A stretch of DNA of 54,290 nucleotides. Origin: Dehalococcoidia bacterium (GTDB lineage Bacteria > Chloroflexota > Dehalococcoidia > JACPQF01). The stretch covers positions 1 through 54,290 of the forward strand of contig JAUSEJ010000788.1 of the NCBI GenBank assembly GCA_030650265.1, read 5' to 3'. Shown here piece after piece: positions 7,119-15,594 of the stretch. The notes under the pieces are model-generated. The model was given only the letters and a program-made list of their open reading frames with translations, ran no database searches and was not told the origin of the DNA. Positions within the stretch are counted from its first letter, which is position 1. Each line of letters opens with the position of its first letter. The position numbers and the translations under genes are program-made.

Positions 7119-8338
7119 GCTAAAGCCTCCCTGGCCTTGGCGATCTTCGCCTCTGCATCAGTTAACTGGGCCGCGCAGCCATTGTCCCGGAAGTCTATCA
7201 TCCCTGTCCTATCATCCTGTCCGGGAATCCAGATTGCATAGCCCTTCAGGCCGTGCGCCTGCTTGACGGCGTTGGCGTGGTCGTAGAAAGCTCCTCGCTG
7301 CACCCCGTTGGCGTCGTATACCCGCCAGCGAGCAGGATTAGTCACTACTGGAGTTGGCGTCGGTTCTGGCACGGGCGTTCCTCCTGTCTGTCGTACAAAC
7401 TCCGGTATGGCTTTTACCGCCTCTATCGTCAGTGTTCGCTCCCCGAACCACTGCGAATACCAAGCGTTGGCCTCAAACGATGGGTCTCCCCCAGCGGCTA
7501 CAGAGGCGAGTAGCCAGGGGGTAACGGCAAACCACCAATCAGGCAGCGCCTCCCCGTTCGGCAAAGTACCTGATTGGAACATCTTGAACATCGCCACCGT
7601 GTAATCGCGGTGGAGTTCTGCGGTAACGGCTGGGTAACGGCTATCTGCGTTGTCTCCAATGGTGTAGCCTCCCTCACAGCAGATTATGGGGACATCCTTC
7701 CCAATCGTATCTCGAAACACCTTGGCGAACTTCAGCGGGCTCAGCATGGCGAACCAGTCGTCGTAGATGGTCTTGCCGGGGTTCAGAGCGTCATACGGGT
7801 AGCTCGTGGGATGGTTACTCGTGTAGTTGTGGCAGGCGAACCATACCTTCTCGAAAAGGTACTCCTTGCCGGCGCTCTTGACGTAGTTGAGCAAATCCCT
7901 AAGCCACTCCGGGTCGAGGAGTTGAATCCCCGGATAGCCGCCGTGGTGCATGATGTTCTCGGCGGCAAACACCCAACGGTAGATGTAAGCCATCTTATCG
8001 ACTGTTCCCCCGGGCCATTCGACGGCGAGCTCGGGCTCGTTATAGGCTTGGACGTAGGGGCCCACTCCCGCGGCCACCATGTGTTCGGCAACTATTCCCT
8101 TGTCCTGCCAGTCCTCGTTGGCTCTGACGAACGGACGGCACACGGGCTGGATACCTGCCACTGCGAACTTGGCGATGCTGGCGGCGTCTTCGTTGAGCAT
8201 CGTCGTCCACTTCAGCTTCATGGCGACGAGACGGGCTATCCATGTGTCCATGGCATCGCCCGTGACATAGGGATGGGGAAACAAGTGTATCCCAATTCCC
8301 GAGTCATTCTCAGGTCGTTTGAAGTCCTTGATGTCCAT
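7115..8338 (-). CDS. clan GH-A glycoside hydrolase-like protein, tail or lysis associated
   Basis: 407 residues. Residues 14-300 look like a TIM-barrel glycoside hydrolase: AYNEPEL places a putative acid/base Glu101 at the end of a strand, and IICCEGGY places a putative nucleophile Glu222, the two-glutamate plan of clan GH-A. Residues 320-334 are a Pro/Thr linker. Residues 335-380 form a small module (ARWRVYDANGVQRGAF) found at the ends of phage fibre or lysin proteins. It follows the tail fibre and precedes the amidase, so it may degrade host surface glycan at entry or lysis. Substrate unknown. Start ATG has GGAGAG five bases upstream. Confidence 0.7.
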   Translation of the reverse strand: MDIKDFKRPENDSGIGIHLFPHPYVTGDAMDTWIARLVAMKLKWTTMLNEDAASIAKFAVAGIQPVCRPFVRANEDWQDKGIVAEHMVAAGVGPYVQAYNEPELAVEWPGGTVDKMAYIYRWVFAAENIMHHGGYPGIQLLDPEWLRDLLNYVKSAGKEYLFEKVWFACHNYTSNHPTSYPYDALNPGKTIYDDWFAMLSPLKFAKVFRDTIGKDVPIICCEGGYTIGDNADSRYPAVTAELHRDYTVAMFKMFQSGTLPNGEALPDWWFAVTPWLLASVAAGGDPSFEANAWYSQWFGERTLTIEAVKAIPEFVRQTGGTPVPEPTPTPVVTNPARWRVYDANGVQRGAFYDHANAVKQAHGLKGYAIWIPGQDDRTGMIDFRDNGCAAQLTDAEAKIAKAREALA

Positions 8339-8345
8339 TGCTCTC

Positions 8346-11300
8346 CTACGTAATCGCGTCGTAAATCGGTATGTACCCTACCAGTGTCCCAGTAGGTCCG
8401 TAGATAGGCAGTTTAGCGGCAACATTCCCTAACGTAGTAGCTGCCGCCGTCTGGTTCGTCCTGATATAACCCTCATTTGTTATCCCAAATGAGTAGGTTC
8501 CATCAGCCAGACGGACATAGAACGCACCCGCTTGGCTATCGCTACCGACGTACAGGTCGGCATTGGCAGGGTCGATGTCGAGGGCTTTGCGTGTTGCCGT
8601 GGTGCCTATGGTTAGTCTGCCATCAATCTGCGCCGTGCTGCTGAGTGCAATCGTAGCGGCCTTAATCGCACCGGCACCAGCGGCCGTAGCTGCCCCAACA
8701 TTTAGACCATTCTTGAAAGTGGCATCTCCGCTCGTGCCCTCTAGGGTAATGTTGGCGGTGCCCGCCTGATTCCTTACATATATGGTGCCATCCTGGGTGT
8801 CACTGCCGACGTACAAGTCAGCGTCGGCGATGCTAATCTCCATCGCCGACCGAGTACCGGTGCCCACCACTAATTTGGTATTAAGGACAACATGCTGGTC
8901 TTCGGTAATGCGCATGGCCTTGGCTATCGCTACACCCGTCTTCTTGGTGTAGAAGTCCAGCGCCGCTTCGTCATCCGCTGTGCGCCGGACGCCCAGTACC
9001 TCCGCCGCTACCGTTGCTTGATGGAAGAAGATGAGGCCACCATAAGTACCATTGGCAACCGTCCGTGAACCCTGGATCTCTACCACGGCTATACTGTCCC
9101 CGGACACGCCAGCCGAGACGGTAAGTGCTCTTGCTACCCCGGCGGTTATGCTTGGCGTTGCTGTTCCTACGCCTAGGTTGCCAGAGGGTATAGTAAATAA
9201 TGCCACATCAGTAGTGATCCACGTCGTCGGCGTCGCATTATCATCGGCATAGATATCAAATAAGCCGAATGTCGAACCACTCTGCGCTTTAAGCCTCGTA
9301 CCCGCCTGGTAAGTGGTAGGCGCCGTTGCGATTACGCTCACCAGTGTGTTCCATGACATCAAGGGGAGACCCTGCAAGGCTATCTGTTGCGTCCCAATGA
9401 CGCTGAGCGACCCGTACAGGCCGCCCGTAACAGTTCCGCTAGTATTGATGGTGTAGGCTTCGGTATCGCTGAATATGCCAGTAGTGGCCACACTGATACC
9501 AGCCGCGTCGAGGACAACCTTGCCCGCTCCAGCTGTAAGCGATCCATCTGTGTCAATCTCGCACTGCATCGTCGTGCCGCCCCGGAACTGCAACTTGCCC
9601 GCCGACTTGTCCCAGAAGATGTTCGCCTTGCTCGCGCCGTTATCCCCAAACAGAATATCGCCGGTGTTCACTGTCTCCCCATTGTACGTCTGGGCGTTCG
9701 TCGTGAAGATGGCGAGGTTGATCGTGGCGTGTTTAGAGCCATCGACGTTGTCACCTACGTCGGTTCCCACGAAGATATCTCCATCGGGTTCTAGCTGTAT
9801 CTTTGTCGTATCATGGGAGCGCAATCGGAGGCCGTTGGTGCTGTCGATGCAGACGTTGGCGTAGCCCGAGTTGTAGCGACCCATCGCCACACCGTAGGTC
9901 TCGGCGTCATAGCCCCAGTTGGCGTTGAGGTCGCCTACCCTCACCATCTCGGTCTGTGCATCCCAGGTGGCTCCCTGCACGATGACGTTGATCTGCGGCG
10001 TGTCTGCGGCGTTAAGCTCGATACGCCCGTCGGTCGTGTTTCCAAGGTTCAGCCATGGCGTTCCTTCGGCCCATACGGGTACGGCAGGGAGTCCGTTGAG
10101 GTTGCGGGTTACTGTCCACGTCGTACCGCTCACAAAGGCCGTAGCCTTCATGTACTCGTTCTTAATGGTGCCCGTGATGTCGTGGCCTTTGATGGTGATG
10201 AAGTCGTTCACATCGATAGTAGGGCTTGCTGCCCCAAAGTCGATGTCCGTCCTGTCCCCGCCCGCCGTGGTATTGGCCGAGGTAGGGGCAGAAGTGAGCC
10301 CGACACAAGTACCGTTGGCAATGGCGACGTTCATGGTAGCATCGTTAGCCACGGTGTAGGCTTTGGTCGTGAAAATGAGGTCTGGGCCTGAACTCGTGAT
10401 GGTAAAGAAGGCACCGACAACGGCGCTCTCTGTGGGCAAGTTGGCGGCCAGCATCGTGGCTACTTGGGTCGCCGTCCACCCGTCCAGAGCGTTAAGCCCC
10501 GTCGTTACCGTGATAGGAACTCCCCCGTTCATAGCCGCCGCTGCCACCGTGACCGATACTGTCCCAGCACCAGAGGCTACGCCCGCCAGCGTGTTGGTCG
10601 AACTGGCATGGTCGGGGAAACCCTGCGCCGATGCTCCGCTGAGGGCGATGTTCATGGTGCCGTCGTTGGCCGCTGCTGTCTTAGCGGTAAGTGCTACATC
10701 GGCCCCTGCGCCGCCAATAGTGAACCAGGCCACCAGTCCCGGGAGGAAGCTGAGGGCAGCCCTAATGCTCGCTGCAAGCTCGCTGGAGGTCGCCCCATTT
10801 AGGAAGGGCACTGCGGTAGGCACAGCACCTGTGCTGCCCATCCCCGCTGCAGTAACCGTTACCGTCATGCTGCCCGCATCAGTTGCCGTACCTGTGACTG
10901 TGGCCGTCTCTACCTGCTGCACACCCGCTATAATCGAACCCAATACCGTGGCCGTCTCTACCTGTAGATAGGCGGTTGGCATCTGGAGGGTACCCTGGCC
11001 GTGTCCGACGACAAACCAGCCACCGAGAAGCTGAATAACGTTCTCGGCGTACACGGCCGCATTTATCTGGCTTACGAATAGCTGGCGCCACCACTTGGTC
11101 GCGTCGCCCAGGTCGTAGGTCTCGGTCGCATCGGGGAGAACGTGAGCGAGGGCTCCCGTCATTCGGTTGGCATTGTAGGCCGGGCGATTCGTACCTGCCC
11201 CTTCGGCGTAGGCCGCCCAAGACGCCTGTGTCGTGGCTATCTCGCCACTGTGATGGGCTGAACTGAGGCCGTGGGGCGAGGGGGTGTAGCCAGCTGCACC

Positions 11301-11408
11301 GGGCGCTGATCCGCCCGGCACTGCGCTGCTGCTATCGCTCGTGAGGTCTTGTATATCCATGGGCTTGAGTTTGTCCCGGAGGCCGAGGGCGCGTATTCCC
11401 GTAGCCAT
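8346..11408 (-). CDS. large tail fibre protein
   Basis: 1020 residues, Thr/Ala/Gly rich with few Cys. The N-terminal 130 residues (about 18-130) precede two related beta domains of about 100 residues each (roughly 180-275 and 280-380, sharing GTMNIALSG/ATMNVAIAN and GAGADVALTAK/SGPDLIFTTK). Then follow repeats with a DADLYVGSD motif (two clear copies near 850 and 950). The extreme C-terminus KLPIYGPTGTLVGYIPIYD is a recurrent fibre tip. Such proteins bind the host surface. The start ATG lies in the TGATG overlap with the propeller gene. Confidence 0.75.
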   Translation of the reverse strand: MATGIRALGLRDKLKPMDIQDLTSDSSSAVPGGSAPGAAGYTPSPHGLSSAHHSGEIATTQASWAAYAEGAGTNRPAYNANRMTGALAHVLPDATETYDLGDATKWWRQLFVSQINAAVYAENVIQLLGGWFVVGHGQGTLQMPTAYLQVETATVLGSIIAGVQQVETATVTGTATDAGSMTVTVTAAGMGSTGAVPTAVPFLNGATSSELAASIRAALSFLPGLVAWFTIGGAGADVALTAKTAAANDGTMNIALSGASAQGFPDHASSTNTLAGVASGAGTVSVTVAAAAMNGGVPITVTTGLNALDGWTATQVATMLAANLPTESAVVGAFFTITSSGPDLIFTTKAYTVANDATMNVAIANGTCVGLTSAPTSANTTAGGDRTDIDFGAASPTIDVNDFITIKGHDITGTIKNEYMKATAFVSGTTWTVTRNLNGLPAVPVWAEGTPWLNLGNTTDGRIELNAADTPQINVIVQGATWDAQTEMVRVGDLNANWGYDAETYGVAMGRYNSGYANVCIDSTNGLRLRSHDTTKIQLEPDGDIFVGTDVGDNVDGSKHATINLAIFTTNAQTYNGETVNTGDILFGDNGASKANIFWDKSAGKLQFRGGTTMQCEIDTDGSLTAGAGKVVLDAAGISVATTGIFSDTEAYTINTSGTVTGGLYGSLSVIGTQQIALQGLPLMSWNTLVSVIATAPTTYQAGTRLKAQSGSTFGLFDIYADDNATPTTWITTDVALFTIPSGNLGVGTATPSITAGVARALTVSAGVSGDSIAVVEIQGSRTVANGTYGGLIFFHQATVAAEVLGVRRTADDEAALDFYTKKTGVAIAKAMRITEDQHVVLNTKLVVGTGTRSAMEISIADADLYVGSDTQDGTIYVRNQAGTANITLEGTSGDATFKNGLNVGAATAAGAGAIKAATIALSSTAQIDGRLTIGTTATRKALDIDPANADLYVGSDSQAGAFYVRLADGTYSFGITNEGYIRTNQTAAATTLGNVAAKLPIYGPTGTLVGYIPIYDAIT

Positions 11409-13312
11409 CAGGCGACCACCTTGAGAACTAAGTCAGCCGCCAGGCCGGCCGCCCTATCCTCGTCTTGCTTGATTACCCGCTTGTGTAGGCTCACCACCTG
11501 TACCGTCCGGGTCTGCGCGCTCCCATGCCAGTAGTCGACAAGACTAACCGGGTAATAGGTGTCGAGGGTATCGAGTTGGTCGGCCAGGTCTTTGGCAGTG
11601 TAGCGGGTCTGTATACCCATCCTCGATAGGGCCTCGTCGTAAAGAAGGACAGTGCATTCAATCACGTCCCGCATGGTCGGGCGTCGCGATGCCTTGGCGG
11701 CGAGTACTCTTACCACCGGGCTTGAGGTAGAAACGCCATTCACGAGGTCTAGCCTCAGCTCGCACCTGTTGAAGCGTTTGTCCCCCGTAGGACTGATGAC
11801 CGTCCTACCGTCGGCGGAGATGGTTTGGAGGCTCGTCCAGCCCGAGTCGGCGCTGTAGTTGGTCGGCGTCGCGTTCCTACGCTCGTATACCTGTACGGTC
11901 GTACTGGCCGAAAGCCCGTAGGCTTCTAGTACCAAATCAGAGAGGTTCCAGCGCATGCCGGGGACGCCAAACTCGTCAGCGGGAAATCGTATGCTGCCAC
12001 TCGCACTATACCTGTACGCGGAGTCCAGCCAGGGGTTATCGCCATTGGCCGGCAGCTTGATGTAGGAGACACTGCCGGTGGAGAGGCCGAACCATAGCCT
12101 CGGCGGCGCCACCAGCGAAGAGATAAACATGCTCGTCACTTTGGCGCTGGTAATCTTCGCTAGCGCTCCATGCCAGATGTAGGGGCCGAAGCCTGGTTCC
12201 CCATCCTCACGGCGTCTCCCCGCCATGATGTAGGAGTCTGTGCCATCATAGACACTCACGTATGTCCAGGAGCGAAGGTGGGCGATAGCCGTCTTGAGGC
12301 CCTGAATCCCGCTGCGGTCGGAGAGGCCCCGGCCTGGCGATACGTCGTCGATGGTCCCCTGTGAAGGGTCATAGAGATACAGACCGCTCTTCGAGGGATA
12401 CCAGATGCGTCCCTGACTGTCTGCAGTCGTGTTGACGCCATTGTTGCTGTCCACGGGAATCACGGGGACGAGGCAGGGCGAGCGACTGGTGCGACCGTCG
12501 AGGTAGTAGAGCCCGTCCGTCTTGCCGAAGAATAGCGTTCTCTCCACTGCCGCCATACCGGTGATAGTCGAGCCGCTGTCGCCAATGGGATAGCTGCCAT
12601 CGGCCCCACTCCAGTTGTTGGTTCCGCTACTCACAAAGGGATTAGCCCCCTGGGCGCACCAGGCGACGCTGGGATTGGCGCCAGATAGAAATGTCTGTGC
12701 CAGAGCGTAATCGGTATCGGCCCAAAACTTAGCGAGGTAGGCACCGTACAGGGAATTGACATCAGCGGTGAAGTTGGTGCCATCGAACTTGACGATCTCG
12801 GTCGCCCCACCGGTGAAGCCGATAATCACGTTTCCATCGAAGCGCACCCCTATGGTCGAGACAGTACCCGCCCCAAAGTCGTGGGGGAAGCCGCCCGCAG
12901 CCGCTACACTGTCGTTCGAGGGGTCGATGCGGTTGCAGTAGCGTCCGGAGAGAGTGAAGAGGTAGCTGGCTGATCCGCCAATGCCCTCAAAGAACCCCGT
13001 CACGGCGCCGCCCTGTGTCGCCTGCGTAACAGGGGTCACAAGTGGCCCCATAATTAGCTGCCCGGGATATCGGGGATCCAAATTGGTGGCGAGATGGTAG
13101 GTGTTGGGAGCCTGATACTGTGACCAACCGAAGCCGGAATGACAGGAGTTGTAGGCCCGCGGCACGTCCCCCGAGCTCTGCGACTGGCCCTCGATGTCGG
13201 GGTGTCGGGGAACGGACCACTGGGGAATCCCCTTGCTCCGTGCGACTAGAAAGGGGTAACCGTTTAGCTCAATATCATACTGGCGGTTCCGCCCGGTAGG
13301 CACAGGTATCAT
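11408..13312 (-). CDS. beta-propeller-like tail tube (nozzle) protein
   Basis: 634 residues. Repeating blade-like segments run through the protein (for example DGNVIIGFTGGATEIVKFDG and SQGRIWYPSKSGLYLYDP), which is the pattern of podovirus tail nozzles such as the T7 gp12 type. The C-terminal 150 residues are strand-rich. Its place after the tail adaptor gene fits. I chose ATG at 13312 (MIPVPTGRN) because AAGGAGG lies nine bases upstream; a longer start at 13351 would include that binding site. The binding site overlaps the promoter of the opposing HNH cassette. Confidence 0.68.
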   Translation of the reverse strand: MIPVPTGRNRQYDIELNGYPFLVARSKGIPQWSVPRHPDIEGQSQSSGDVPRAYNSCHSGFGWSQYQAPNTYHLATNLDPRYPGQLIMGPLVTPVTQATQGGAVTGFFEGIGGSASYLFTLSGRYCNRIDPSNDSVAAAGGFPHDFGAGTVSTIGVRFDGNVIIGFTGGATEIVKFDGTNFTADVNSLYGAYLAKFWADTDYALAQTFLSGANPSVAWCAQGANPFVSSGTNNWSGADGSYPIGDSGSTITGMAAVERTLFFGKTDGLYYLDGRTSRSPCLVPVIPVDSNNGVNTTADSQGRIWYPSKSGLYLYDPSQGTIDDVSPGRGLSDRSGIQGLKTAIAHLRSWTYVSVYDGTDSYIMAGRRREDGEPGFGPYIWHGALAKITSAKVTSMFISSLVAPPRLWFGLSTGSVSYIKLPANGDNPWLDSAYRYSASGSIRFPADEFGVPGMRWNLSDLVLEAYGLSASTTVQVYERRNATPTNYSADSGWTSLQTISADGRTVISPTGDKRFNRCELRLDLVNGVSTSSPVVRVLAAKASRRPTMRDVIECTVLLYDEALSRMGIQTRYTAKDLADQLDTLDTYYPVSLVDYWHGSAQTRTVQVVSLHKRVIKQDEDRAAGLAADLVLKVVA

Positions 13313-13314
13313 AC

Positions 13315-13343
13315 TTGCGCCCTCCTTCTCGCTATGGTATAAT
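13315..13343 (+). promoter_or_regulatory. extended -10 promoter of HNH cassette 1
   Basis: TTGCGC at 13315-13320, a 17-base spacer and TATAAT at 13338-13343 preceded by TGG (extended -10). The second HNH cassette has the same layout (TTGTGC, 17 bases, TACAAT with TGT). Transcription would run opposite to the late operon. Confidence 0.7.
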
Positions 13344-13352
13344 GGGCGCAAG

Positions 13353-13400
13353 AAAGCCCCGGCGCTGCGCTAACAGCCCGGAGCATGGCAACGAAAGGAG
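13353..13400 (+). ncRNA. structured leader of HNH cassette 1
   Basis: GCCCCGG at 13356-13362 can pair with CCGGAGC at 13378-13384 with one C-A mismatch. Inside it, CTG 13365-13367 and CAG 13374-13376 close a six-base loop (CGCTAA). The same hairpin plan recurs before HNH cassette 2, with CCG/CGG replacing CTG/CAG, and before two other genes at 50211 and 50917. The ribosome binding site AAAGGAG follows at 13395. Confidence 0.6.
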
Positions 13401-13410
13401 TAATCTTCCG

Positions 13411-14040
13411 ATGCAATTTCATGATACCACAACCCACCCCTCTAGCGAAATCCCCTACGGTTACTGCCACTGCGGATGCGGCCAGAAAACGAAACTGGCA
13501 ACGCGGATACATAAGCGCTTGGGTTATATTGTTGGTGAACCACTGAGGTTTGTGAACCGTCACTCCCACGCGAAGCCACTTGAGCAGCGCTTCTGGGCTA
13601 AGGTCGACAAGAATGGCCCGGTGCCAGACCACCGTCCAGAACTCGGTGCTTGTTGGATATGGATTGGCAGTAAGACGAGTAACGGATATGGCAAGATATC
13701 CGCCTACCGGCGCCTTGACATGAGCCACCGGGTTTCGTGGCGCTTGCATTTTGAGCCCATTCCGCCAGGTATGAATGTTCTCCACAGTTGCGATAACCCT
13801 GCCTGCCTGCGTCCCGACCATCTCTTCTTGGGTACCACACTTGATAATGTCCGCGATAGGATACAGAAGAACAGGACTGTCAAGGGTTCCGCAAAACTGA
13901 CGGAAGAAGCGGTGCGGGAGATACGGGATAAGTACCGGTCTACCAAGGTTAGTATGGCGCAACTGGGTAAACAATACGGCGTGTCGCCCGCCACTATCTG
14001 CCTTGCTATTACTCGTCAAACGTGGAATAACGTAGCGTGA
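13411..14040 (+). CDS. HNH homing-type endonuclease (cassette 1)
   Basis: 209 residues, on the strand opposite to the surrounding late genes. An N-terminal cysteine knuckle (CHCGCGQKT, 19-27) is followed by a region ending in the HNH core: HRVSWRLHF, then LHSCDNPACLRPDHLFLG with His125, Cys127, Cys132 and His137. A C-terminal helix-turn-helix (about 162-205, LTEEAVREIRDKY and QYGVSPATIC) probably binds the target. Such free-standing endonucleases cut DNA at sites lacking the cassette. ATG at 13411 follows AAAGGAG. It ends two bases before the convergent tail gene. Confidence 0.85.
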   Translation: MQFHDTTTHPSSEIPYGYCHCGCGQKTKLATRIHKRLGYIVGEPLRFVNRHSHAKPLEQRFWAKVDKNGPVPDHRPELGACWIWIGSKTSNGYGKISAYRRLDMSHRVSWRLHFEPIPPGMNVLHSCDNPACLRPDHLFLGTTLDNVRDRIQKNRTVKGSAKLTEEAVREIRDKYRSTKVSMAQLGKQYGVSPATICLAITRQTWNNVA

Positions 14041-14042
14041 CA

Positions 14043-15314
14043 CTAGAAGGGCCTCCCGAACGCAAACCTCTTTCCATCCCAAACGGGCATGAATTGTCTG
14101 TCCAGCCTCTTTGCTTCAGGCATCCAGCGTTTGACCATGTCCTCGTCCTTCTTGTCCATGCCAATCTGGGCCAGAGTCCACGCCAAAACCCAATCCGGGT
14201 CAGCGTCAGTAGCATCCGCGTCCGCCGACAACTCCGTGTAGGGACAAAGTGCCTGGCCGACCAGATGCGCTCCCACTATGGGATAGCTGTTCATCATCAC
14301 CTTGTAGGGTGTATAACCCGTAGGGTCTTCCAGCACGTTGTGCCAAATGGGAGAGCACCTTTCGAGGCTATCCACAGCGGCGTGCTGGCCCGAGTGGGAG
14401 GAGCCCCGATATCTCCAGAAAGACACCCTCTCCAACCACTTCTCGTTCTTGAACCATGAGGGTAGAGCAATCTCCGTCATCGCTTGGTTAAGAAGTGTGA
14501 TGTTGTCCCAATAGATGTCTGCACTATCCTCTGTTCCCTTGAGCCTTACCGCTACCTGCATGCAGTCGGCGGGGATATTGGCCGTAAGCCAGATGCGTCT
14601 GGTCTGACGCTGGTCACAGGTGGCGGTCTCAATGGAGGCGCTATTGGTCACATCGTAGAGTTCCAGTACCGCAGTTCCGCTCGCTACCGTTACATCAGCC
14701 ACAAGCAGATAGGACTGGGTTTCCTCCACATTCACTGTGGCCGATTGGAAATATCCGTTAGCGCTGCTGTTCTTAACCCGTAGCGCCTGGTCACCCAGAG
14801 TCACCCCGGTGGAGGTGGACTTGATTGAGAGGGATATGTCTATGCCGCTGCCAGTCCAGTTCGCCACACCGCTTGCCTCCATGTCGCCATCGGTCACGAG
14901 GGTGAGAAGGAACGGACGCCGGTAGAAGAGACGGCGCAGTGTGTCATTCAGATAGTCGGCAATCCCCCTGTAGAGACCCTGTGTGCTCGGCGGAAGCCCC
15001 ATGTATAAGCCATAAGTCATTGTGGTTTTCGTAGTATTGGAGAAGGCCCGCCCTACAGTGAGGGTATAGGTCGAGGGCGAATAGGTCGAGACGCGCCCGA
15101 TCTCGCCCACGTTCTGTGGTGAGCCAGCACTATCGGCTTCTATTTTTGCCCAGGCATTGACGTACAGGTTGCTACTGTCGCCCGTATCGAGGGGACTATC
15201 GGCGGAACTGTCGATGATGGTAGTAACCAACCCGGTACTAGAAGGTGCACCTGTGGCGTACCCATATCCCGCCTTGGCTATGTTTCTCTCAAGCTGGAGT
15301 AACGTCGTACTCAT
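14043..15314 (-). CDS. podovirus tail adaptor-like protein with carbohydrate-module-like insert
   Basis: 423 residues. The N-terminal part (MSTTLLQLERNIAKAGYG and the following 120 residues) and the helical C-terminal part (about 280-423) look like a head-tail adaptor. Between them, about residues 138-270, is a segment starting DGDMEASGVANWTGSG and ending SADIYWDNITLLNQ, which reads like a jelly-roll carbohydrate-binding module of the CBM4/9 type. It precedes the propeller gene as in adaptor-nozzle pairs. The adaptor role is inferred from order and layout. AGAGGAA lies upstream of the ATG. Confidence 0.55.
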   Translation of the reverse strand: MSTTLLQLERNIAKAGYGYATGAPSSTGLVTTIIDSSADSPLDTGDSSNLYVNAWAKIEADSAGSPQNVGEIGRVSTYSPSTYTLTVGRAFSNTTKTTMTYGLYMGLPPSTQGLYRGIADYLNDTLRRLFYRRPFLLTLVTDGDMEASGVANWTGSGIDISLSIKSTSTGVTLGDQALRVKNSSANGYFQSATVNVEETQSYLLVADVTVASGTAVLELYDVTNSASIETATCDQRQTRRIWLTANIPADCMQVAVRLKGTEDSADIYWDNITLLNQAMTEIALPSWFKNEKWLERVSFWRYRGSSHSGQHAAVDSLERCSPIWHNVLEDPTGYTPYKVMMNSYPIVGAHLVGQALCPYTELSADADATDADPDWVLAWTLAQIGMDKKDEDMVKRWMPEAKRLDRQFMPVWDGKRFAFGRPF

Positions 15315-15318
15315 GGCT

Positions 15319-15585
15319 TTATTCCTCTGTGGTTGGTGTCTCCGGTTTGGTCAGCACGACCAGTTCGCCGTTATCCATGTCGAACTTGACATCGCCCTCA
15401 TAGGGAATCCCCATCGCCGCCATCGTGGCCCGTAGACCATCGCTGCACCGCTGGGCGTCCTCCTGGGCCGCTCGTGCCGCTGCCTGCGCTATCGCCTGTG
15501 CTCCTTGCGCCATACAGTAGAGTCGTGTTAGGGTCGCCGCGCTCTCCGGCTTCAGTTTGTACCTTAGCTCGTTTGGCCCTGCCAT
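15319..15585 (-). CDS. small hypothetical structural-region protein
   Basis: Unrecognised 88-residue protein. An Ala-rich amphipathic helix covers residues 20-50, followed by YEGDVKFDMDNGELVVL, a strand pair. GAGGAGA precedes the ATG. It sits between fibre and adaptor genes. Confidence 0.62.
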   Translation of the reverse strand: MAGPNELRYKLKPESAATLTRLYCMAQGAQAIAQAAARAAQEDAQRCSDGLRATMAAMGIPYEGDVKFDMDNGELVVLTKPETPTTEE

Positions 15586-15594
15586 TGTCTCCTC

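Noticed and set aside
7574..8353. 259-codon plus-strand frame opposite the glycoside hydrolase-like gene
   Set aside because: High GC at third positions of the real gene opens the antisense frame. The minus-strand product has clear catalytic motifs.
9813..10971. Long plus-strand frames opposite the tail fibre gene
   Set aside because: Antisense shadows of an Ala/Thr/Val-rich gene; no start context and no family likeness.
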